7,749 bases of DNA from Candidatus Kuenenia stuttgartensis (GTDB taxonomy: Bacteria > Planctomycetota > Planctomycetia > Isosphaerales > Isosphaeraceae): the NCBI GenBank assembly GCA_945872325.1, contig CAMBZY010000144.1, positions 1 through 7,749 of the forward strand, read 5' to 3'. Of the stretch, positions 1-5,750 are shown one piece after another. The first letter of the stretch is position 1. Each line of letters starts with the position of its first letter. Under the pieces are notes generated by a model. The model did not search any database and had not been told where the DNA came from. It saw only the letters and a program-made list of their open reading frames with translations. Made by a program: the position numbers and the translations under genes.

Positions 1-1387
1 TGTCGAGGTCTCAAACGAAGCCCTCTCCACAGATGGCGGCCTGATCCCCATCCGCCAGTTCGACGAACAGATCGGATTCACCCGCCTAATCGCTGATGCG
101 CTCGACGATCGTCGTGACTCGAACCTCACCGCTCACAGCCTCGTTTCCATGATCCGCCAGCGGATTTTCGGCATCCTTGCCGATTACGAAGATCAGAACG
201 ACCACGAATCCCTGCGTCACGATCCCGTCTTCAAAATGATCGCCGGCCGCTCCCCCGACGATCCCAAACACCTCGCCGGGCAATCGACCCTGTCTCGCTT
301 TGAAAACAGCATCAGGGTCAAAGACTTGCTACGGCTTCGCGACGTGCTCTTCGACCGGTTCATCGCCTCGTTTCAGACGCGGCCCGCCCAGATCACCATC
401 GACCTCGACGCCTTCGACGACCCGACCCACGGCCAGCAGCAACTGACCTTTTTTCATGGCTATTACGGGCAATTTCAATACCTGCCGATCATCGCGACCT
501 GCGAAGAGAATGACTATGTCATGCTGGTGGGCCTGCGACACGGCACCTGCGTCGCATCTCTCGGAGCCGATGATGACTTGAAATATATGGTCGGACGGTT
601 GCGGGAGGTCTGGCCGGATGTTCAAATCCATGTGCGGGGCGACTGCGGTTTCGGCCTGCCGCTGATGTATGAAACCTGCGAAAAACTGGGCATTTTGTAC
701 ACATTCGGCTTGGCGATGAACGATCGCCTGAAGGCGGCATCCGACGATTTGCTGGCCCAGGCCGAATTGCAATTCAAAGAGACCGGCGAGAAGGCCCGGC
801 TGTTCATGTCGATGGATTACAAGGCGGAAAAATGGGCATACCCGCGAACGGTGTCGCTCAAGGCCGAAGCCCATGCCGGAGGCACGAACCGGCGTGCGGT
901 GGTGAGTAACCGGCCAGGTACAAGGCATTTTCCGGAAGCAACTTACGATGATTACACGCGTCGTGGCGAGAGCGAGAACCGGAATAAGGAATTGAAATGC
1001 GGCCTGCGTGCAGACCGGCTGAGCGACCACCGGTTCCTTGCGAATTTCTTTCGGTTGTATTTGCACGCGTTCGCGTTGAATCTGCTGGTTCTTTTACGAA
1101 GCGAAGTGTCGCTGGATCCGGCCCCGGAGGCATTGGGGCTGGAGAACGAGCCGCCGGTTGAGGCGATGAACGCGAAAGCCCGGCGGAAGTATTTCAATCG
1201 TCGCCGACGTGCAGATGTTATGGGCCAGGGCCAGCCGGCAACGTGGCGGACACGGTTGATCAAAGTGGCGGTGTTGGTAAGTGTGAGTTGCCGCCGGATC
1301 GTGGTAAAGATTTCAGGTTCGTGGCCTTATCTGAATCATTTCCGCATGGTCAGTGGCCAGATCCTGAGTATGCCTCCGCCAAATTGA
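1..1387 (+). CDS. IS1380-type DDE transposase, 5' end beyond window
   Basis: Cut-and-paste transposase of an insertion sequence. The frame is open from base 2 with no start needed, giving 461 codons before the TGA at 1385-1387. The in-frame ATG at 149 is internal, because the 49 codons before it already match the family N-terminus (a SxDGGL segment near 35-52, then an RDSN..AHSL segment). Family hallmarks follow: RQRIFGILADYEDQNDHESLRHDP (split here: RQRIFGIL, YEDQNDHE, LRHDP) at about 152-228, and TLSRFENS near 287-310. The likely catalytic triad is the aspartate of IDLDAFDDP (D codons 401 and 407), the aspartate of RGDCGF (641) and the glutamate of ESENRNKELK (974). The C-terminus (LIKVAVLVSVSCRR...) is also family-like. 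There is no internal stop or frameshift, so it appears intact, apart from the unseen N-terminus and left inverted repeat. It converges on the cytochrome operon. The IS1380 assignment comes from remembered motifs, not an alignment. Confidence 0.9.
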   Translation, partial: VEVSNEALSTDGGLIPIRQFDEQIGFTRLIADALDDRRDSNLTAHSLVSMIRQRIFGILADYEDQNDHESLRHDPVFKMIAGRSPDDPKHLAGQSTLSRFENSIRVKDLLRLRDVLFDRFIASFQTRPAQITIDLDAFDDPTHGQQQLTFFHGYYGQFQYLPIIATCEENDYVMLVGLRHGTCVASLGADDDLKYMVGRLREVWPDVQIHVRGDCGFGLPLMYETCEKLGILYTFGLAMNDRLKAASDDLLAQAELQFKETGEKARLFMSMDYKAEKWAYPRTVSLKAEAHAGGTNRRAVVSNRPGTRHFPEATYDDYTRRGESENRNKELKCGLRADRLSDHRFLANFFRLYLHAFALNLLVLLRSEVSLDPAPEALGLENEPPVEAMNAKARRKYFNRRRRADVMGQGQPATWRTRLIKVAVLVSVSCRRIVVKISGSWPYLNHFRMVSGQILSMPPPN

Positions 1388-1631
1388 AATCGCGGAGCGG
1401 TTGAATCAACAGTACAAGTCAAAACGACACTGAAAAAGTAACCTTGGGGTAGGGGAAACTCTACGCCGAATTTTCGTTGGAGAGAAATTGGCTGAATGAA
1501 CTGAGCTCAGAACAGCCAATGCTGATCAATTCAGAGGGGTATGCATAATCCGGGTTAAATAAGAGATCGTTGATGTGTTTGCGAATCAAGTACTCATGAA
1601 ATATGCGGGCTAAAGGCCGTTCTCGTCTGTT
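1388..1631. other. non-coding gap between convergent transposase and operon end
   Basis: This gap lies between the transposase stop and the last stop of the minus-strand operon. It is visibly more AT-rich than the transposase gene and holds no credible ORF. The right end of the insertion sequence should lie here, since the transposase ends at 1387. A candidate tip is the tgaaaaagtaacc / ggggtagggg stretch at 1431-1455, which on the reverse strand begins CCCC. The left inverted repeat is outside the window, so the tip cannot be confirmed, and no target duplication can be recognised. The only clear structure is the inverted repeat at 1487-1520. Confidence 0.6.
1487..1520. repeat. inverted repeat enclosing a 10-bp palindrome, possible terminator
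   Basis: The arms ATTGGCTG (1487-1494) and CAGCCAAT (1513-1520) are perfect 8-bp complements. They enclose an 18-base interior that itself holds the perfect palindrome CTGAGCTCAG (1501-1510). RNA from either strand could fold into a nested hairpin. On the minus strand the second arm is followed by TTCTCTCC, only a weak pyrimidine-rich tract. It sits about 110 bases past the last stop of the operon and about 100 bases past the transposase stop, so a termination role for either transcript is plausible. It could instead be a protein-binding site. The symmetry is certain; the function is inferred. Confidence 0.5.
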
Positions 1632-2051
1632 TCAAGGAGAGTCGGCGCTACGTTTGGTCAGAACTTGCTCGGTTTGGATCAGATCGGCCTTGATCGAGAC
1701 AATCGATTCGCAAACTTGCAGATAAGCCTTAATCAATAGACTATTTGTCGGATCCATCGAGGCTTCCTGCTTTAGTCTTTCAGCGCTTTCTTCCAAGGCC
1801 CGAAGCGTCAATCGCTTTCGTTCGATGTCGGGTTGGGTAACCTGCCTAGGGGGTGGAATTACAACCGAGTTGGAATTTAATTTCGAGTCGGAGAATTTAC
1901 TTGTTTCGGGGCTCAGTGCGGCTCTGGAATCGGCGAGTTCCGGCAAAGGAATTTCGATAGTGCCGATTGCAAATGTGTTTGAGGAATTGACAGGAATTTG
2001 CAAATTATCGAGTGTGTTCTTACCTGACTTGAGAAGATAGACCTTTCCAGA
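1632..2051 (-). pseudogene. C-terminal remainder of the cytochrome/WD40 gene, beyond the in-frame TGA
   Basis: This stretch is in exactly the same frame as the WD40 gene and starts directly after its TGA. It has 139 sense codons and ends at TGA (1632-1634). The first residues, SGKVYLLKSGKN, complete the outer strand of a WD40 blade whose first half lies upstream of the stop. Then come a roughly 50-residue linker rich in Ser, Pro and Asn, and a charged helical tail starting near DIERKRLTL (about 1831) with alternating Glu/Lys/Leu, probably a coiled coil. Similar helical tails after the propeller are, as I recall, common in planctomycetal homologues. A separate gene could only begin at a TTG (2001-2003) or later, with no ribosome binding site visible, so independent translation is unlikely. 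It was probably part of the upstream gene until recently. A standalone 123-residue hypothetical protein from the TTG is the alternative reading. Confidence 0.7.
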
Positions 2052-2054
2052 TCA
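2052..2054 (-). other. in-frame TGA interrupting the seventh WD40 blade
   Basis: The codons read GGA GAT TGA TCT GGA AAG, that is Gly-Asp-stop-Ser-Gly-Lys. Repeat 4 of the same protein has AGDRFGGLFVW, which aligns with IGD-stop-SGKVYLL and places the stop at its Arg. In many bacterial WD40 proteins I recall Trp at this place (GDW.G). Both TGG to TGA and CGA to TGA are single transitions. TGA also ends the DUF1553 gene precisely at its usual C-terminal FLFN motif, so TGA is a normal stop here. A selenocysteine site is unlikely, because neither Cys nor Sec is expected at this position. Confidence 0.75.
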
Positions 2055-3323
2055 ATCTCCAATAATGATATGAGAAGGACTTGTCGCAAGTTTGGTCGGA
2101 ATATCGTTGATTGGTCCGAATTCCGCAATCTTTTCTGCAGAAGCGTTCCAGATTCTGATCATGCGATCCCGGCCAGTGCTGACAAAATCACCGGTTGATG
2201 TGACGCCGAGGCCCGTTACACCTTGCTGATGTGCAAGCCATTTATGACTCTCCTTCCCGGAATGGAGATCCCAGACCCGGATGGTTCCGTCCTCACTGGC
2301 TGAAGCCAGGCGATCACCTGATGCATCCCACGCAAGCGAAGTAATTCCCTTGGTGTGCCCGCGGAGGGTCAGAAATTCTTTGCCGGATCTGGATTCCCAG
2401 ACAAACAGGCCGCCAAAACGATCGCCAGCCGCCAACAGAAGAGAGTCCGGACTGAAGGATGTCGAAAGAACCCAGTCGGTCGGTTTTCGAAGGGTGTGGA
2501 TGAGTTTGGCATCCGGCAGAGTGTAAATCTTGACTGTTTTGAGCGGTCCACCGACAACCATGAGTTTCTCATCGGAGGAGATATCCGCAGTGATAATCGC
2601 TTCGGAATCGTCTCGCACCTCCGCCAGGCGTTTCCAGTCCTTCGTATCGAAAAGCACAGCCGCACCGGAGTCGGCCCCTACACCGCCGGATGCGATCAAC
2701 CGTTGACCGTTTGCATGAAATGCCAACGAATGAACCTCGCCCTCGGGAAACTCAATTTGCCCTTTTGGTTTTCCGTTGGCCAGGTCATATAAATGAATCG
2801 ACTTGACAGCCGGCAGTGCGATGAGGCCGAGTTCGGTACTCACGGCGACCGCTGTCACTGCAGTAGCTGCCGTCATGGGCTGAAAAGGCTTAAGACCAGT
2901 CGGAGTTTGCCGTTCTCTGCCCGTATCAGCAGCGCCTTGTCGAGCCGTTGTCATATTCGACCCTGCTTTCTCAACGGCTCCACGGTCGATCCATGTACGG
3001 ATCAATTCGATCTCGGAAGCCGGAATTTTGGGCGAATTCGGGGGCATCGAAGGCTCTTCAATTTGTGCTGTCAAGGTAAAAAGCAGGCTATCTGCGGAAT
3101 TTCCTGGAACGATGGCAGGGCCTGAGATTCCACCATGCATGATGCCATCGAAAGTGCCGACTTCGAATTCGCCACGGGGTTGATCACCTCCATGACATTT
3201 GCCGCACCGCTTGATCAGAATCGACTTGATCGAGCCGTCGTAGGTCGGAACGTTCTCCTGAGACATGCTATTCACAGGAGCCAGCATCAGCAGAATTGTG
3301 GCGTAGCGAAGCGATGTAAACAT
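2052..3323 (-). CDS. secreted PSCyt1-type c-cytochrome with WD40 beta-propeller, C-terminally truncated
   Basis: The product is 423 residues up to the TGA. The ATG at 3321-3323 was chosen because it gives a signal peptide (Arg6, hydrophobic residues 7-17, likely cleavage around residues 19-21). It starts 10 bp after the upstream stop, with a weak AGG five bases ahead. The longer open frame towards 3893 only overlaps the neighbouring gene. Residues 28-115 form a planctomycetal cytochrome-c domain: CGKCH at 40-44 is the haem attachment motif, and Met93 of SMPP is a candidate axial ligand. A low-complexity linker (about 118-150) follows. WD40 repeats begin near residues 156, 197, 243, 284, 326 and 368; the fifth is classic (DGTIRVWDLHSGK). 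Repeat seven starts near 410 and is cut at GD423. A seven-blade propeller cannot close normally without its last strand. It is the last gene of the operon and is presumably periplasmic. The substrate is unknown. Confidence 0.88.
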   Translation of the reverse strand: MFTSLRYATILLMLAPVNSMSQENVPTYDGSIKSILIKRCGKCHGGDQPRGEFEVGTFDGIMHGGISGPAIVPGNSADSLLFTLTAQIEEPSMPPNSPKIPASEIELIRTWIDRGAVEKAGSNMTTARQGAADTGRERQTPTGLKPFQPMTAATAVTAVAVSTELGLIALPAVKSIHLYDLANGKPKGQIEFPEGEVHSLAFHANGQRLIASGGVGADSGAAVLFDTKDWKRLAEVRDDSEAIITADISSDEKLMVVGGPLKTVKIYTLPDAKLIHTLRKPTDWVLSTSFSPDSLLLAAGDRFGGLFVWESRSGKEFLTLRGHTKGITSLAWDASGDRLASASEDGTIRVWDLHSGKESHKWLAHQQGVTGLGVTSTGDFVSTGRDRMIRIWNASAEKIAEFGPINDIPTKLATSPSHIIIGD

Positions 3324-3333
3324 GAGAACCTGA

Positions 3334-5745
3334 TCATCTGTTAAAGAGAAATTCGTTGGTATTGAGCAAGGCCCAGAATAGGTCTTCCAAGCCGATTTGG
3401 GGATCACCCGATTGAGCCAAAGCCGCCTTGATCTTTTCGGATTCGGATCGTGACGGGCGACGCCCCAGACATCGAAGATACAAAGCGGTGGCCACTGCGT
3501 TCGGATCGCCCAACTGTTGCACCAGTTTCGGAACAACCGTGCCCGAGCTGACTTTTCCACCCGTGGTTTCGCCGTTGAGCAGGTGCAGAGCTTGTGATAA
3601 GGTAGGTGAATTCTTGACGTTGCAGGTGCAGGCGGTCTCGCGTTCGCTCCTGCCGAATGTCGATAAGAAGTAATTTTGGGCCGCTCCGTCCGGAATTCGA
3701 ATCGCCCGACCCCCTTCTGGCAAACCACGATAACTATCGGTGGTTCCGGTGACTTGATTGATGCAGTCCAGGAGAATTTCGGCCCGCATTCGCCGCGCCG
3801 TCTGCCGGCTGAAATTCCGATTGTCCAGCAGATTGGTTTCGTTTCTGGACGTTTGTCGCTGATAAGTCTTTGAGAGACAAATCTCTCGAGCAAGCCTTTT
3901 CACGTCAAATCGGTATTCGACAGCTTTTCTTGCAAGCAGATCAAGCAATTGCGGATTACTCGGAGGATTGCTCACGCGTGAATCGTCCACTGGCTCGACA
4001 ATGCCAATCCCGAAGAAATGAGCCCAGACAATATTACCGAAATTACGCGCGAATGCTGGGTTATCAGGGGTTGTCAGCCATGTCGAGAGTACATTTCGAT
4101 AATCGGTTCCCGGGGGAATCTTTGCTTCATCGCCGCCGAGAAACTTTGGTTTGACCGATTTCGAGGTCACCGGATGGGAAATTCCCCCTTCGGACGTGTT
4201 GAAGATAGTCAACTCGCGCGGGTCCATGGCTCCCTTGTACCCGACCCGACTGAAGAAGGCGGCGAAACCGTAGTAGTCATCCATCGTCCAGCGGTCAAAC
4301 GGGTGGTTGTGACACTGGGCACACTGGATTCGCGTTCCGAGAAAGACCTGGGCAACGTTCTCGGCCAGAATTTGAGGTGAAGTCTCGGTTTGAAAATAGT
4401 TCACCGGCGGATTATCGAACGACCCACCCACCGCAGGTATCAATTCACGAACTATAGAATCGATCGACTCGCCTTTGCTGATTCGTGAACGCAGCCATCC
4501 ATCGTAGGATTTCAACGCTTTGTCGCTGATCCCGTTGGTAGTGCGGATCTGAAACAATTCTGCCCATTTCATGGCCCAGAGATCACCAAAATCCGGTCGG
4601 CTGATCAGTTTGTCCACCAACTTTTCCCGCTTATCATCCGATTGGTCTGCCATGAAAGAGTCATACTCGGTCTCGCTGGGAAGCAGTCCGATCAAATCGA
4701 TATAGGCACGACGTAAAAATGTTTCATCGTCGCACAGGCCTGAGGGCCGGATATGAAGTTTGTCGAGCTTTGCCAGGACCAGATTGTCGATCTCGCCTGC
4801 TTTGGGATCGACTCTCTTTTCAAATGGTTTACCCGATCGAACGATAATGGCCGATCCTTCTGTGAATTTGTCGAATCTGGCCATGATAAACGCCTCACCC
4901 GGCCCTGTGGCCGTCAGTAAACCTGATTCGCCGACCTTGGCGGCGGACTCGTTGTTACCAACGAAAACCGAAAATCGTGTGACGTCCAAGTCGGTTCCAT
5001 CCGAGTACCGAGCACGCACGACCAGACGATGTTTTAAGCCTGGTTTGGCAAAAACGGCTTCTTTCGGATAGACATCAATTCCAACAAGAACTCTGCTCTC
5101 GGCCGGATCTGTCGGCGCGGATTGGTCCAGCCACGTAGTTAAGATCTTATAACTTTCCGAGTCTGGTTCGACGCGTATCCCACCGGTATGCGGCACGCGA
5201 CCGGTTGCCTTGTTCAACAGCAGACAATTTTCAGGCGAAGCAAGATTCAATCGGCGGCCGCCCATCTCGCGGGTAATTCGGAAATAATCACCCTCCGGGT
5301 CATATCCGAAAAGTGACAGACGGAATCCATCCTTGCCGGAAGCGGCACCATGGCATTTTCCGGTATTGCAACCCGCACGGGAAATCACAGCCATGACGTC
5401 GTTTCGAAAGGAAAGGGGCAGAACCTTCTGAGCATCGCTCACCTGAACTGGTATCTTTACTTCCCTTGAGCGATAAATAACGGTCAAATTGGCTTTACCA
5501 TCGACAAGAGGGGCCAGAAAGCCATTTTTGATGCTGGCAATGGGGCGATCGAGATTGAAATTGCTGGCATCAGTCACATCCAGACCGCTTCCATCGGCGA
5601 AGATGGCCTGCACGACCAGCCCCTGCCTGTCTCGGGCATGAGTCAGGCTGACCTGGGTCGGGAAAACCTCGATTTTCACCGGTTCGGGCCCGCCAGGCGG
5701 CAACATCGTAAGTAGACCGCAGAGAAGCGTTTGGAATGCAAACAT
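3334..5745 (-). CDS. DUF1549/DUF1553 planctomycetal cytochrome-type protein with Ig-like modules
   Basis: The product is an intact 803-residue protein, a usual length for the family. The ATG at 5743-5745 is supported by AAGGAA (5755-5760) inside the end of the preceding gene. Residues 1-18 are hydrophobic and signal-like but lack the usual basic residue. Two BIG2/Ig-like modules lie at about 22-103 and 221-304 (each with a DGSGLDVT or DGTDLDVT motif). Between them is the conserved cytochrome-like segment with CNTGKCHG (126-133, spacing CX4CH), GKDGFRLSLFGYDP and the VPHTGG motif. DUF1549 spans about 316-505 and contains a CAQCH motif (475-479) typical of covalent haem attachment. DUF1553 spans about 555-800, with NPAFARNFGNIVWAHFFG, a CTC pair (706-708), PTLSQALHLLNG and the typical NEFLFNR end. 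It is exported by prediction. The family's reaction is not known to me; a redox or envelope role is inferred from the haem motifs. It lies 5 bp after the PPC gene and 10 bp before the WD40 gene. Confidence 0.93.
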   Translation of the reverse strand: MFAFQTLLCGLLTMLPPGGPEPVKIEVFPTQVSLTHARDRQGLVVQAIFADGSGLDVTDASNFNLDRPIASIKNGFLAPLVDGKANLTVIYRSREVKIPVQVSDAQKVLPLSFRNDVMAVISRAGCNTGKCHGAASGKDGFRLSLFGYDPEGDYFRITREMGGRRLNLASPENCLLLNKATGRVPHTGGIRVEPDSESYKILTTWLDQSAPTDPAESRVLVGIDVYPKEAVFAKPGLKHRLVVRARYSDGTDLDVTRFSVFVGNNESAAKVGESGLLTATGPGEAFIMARFDKFTEGSAIIVRSGKPFEKRVDPKAGEIDNLVLAKLDKLHIRPSGLCDDETFLRRAYIDLIGLLPSETEYDSFMADQSDDKREKLVDKLISRPDFGDLWAMKWAELFQIRTTNGISDKALKSYDGWLRSRISKGESIDSIVRELIPAVGGSFDNPPVNYFQTETSPQILAENVAQVFLGTRIQCAQCHNHPFDRWTMDDYYGFAAFFSRVGYKGAMDPRELTIFNTSEGGISHPVTSKSVKPKFLGGDEAKIPPGTDYRNVLSTWLTTPDNPAFARNFGNIVWAHFFGIGIVEPVDDSRVSNPPSNPQLLDLLARKAVEYRFDVKRLAREICLSKTYQRQTSRNETNLLDNRNFSRQTARRMRAEILLDCINQVTGTTDSYRGLPEGGRAIRIPDGAAQNYFLSTFGRSERETACTCNVKNSPTLSQALHLLNGETTGGKVSSGTVVPKLVQQLGDPNAVATALYLRCLGRRPSRSESEKIKAALAQSGDPQIGLEDLFWALLNTNEFLFNR

Positions 5746-5750
5746 CGGGT

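Noticed and set aside
329..1066. Long minus-strand open frame opposite the transposase
   Set aside because: It is a shadow of the GC-rich transposase codons; the plus-strand frame has clear IS1380 motifs and the minus translation resembles no family.
2001..2003. TTG start of an independent small gene (123 residues)
   Set aside because: No ribosome binding site precedes it, and the sequence before it up to the TGA already continues the WD40 blade in the same frame.
2052..2054. Selenocysteine codon
   Set aside because: The position in a WD40 blade is not a Cys/Sec site and no convincing SECIS-like hairpin was seen immediately downstream.
3324..3893. Upstream extension of the WD40 frame to an ATG at 3893
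   Set aside because: It lies entirely antisense-free but out of frame inside the DUF1553 coding region, has no cytochrome-like composition, and would bury the signal peptide that begins at 3323.
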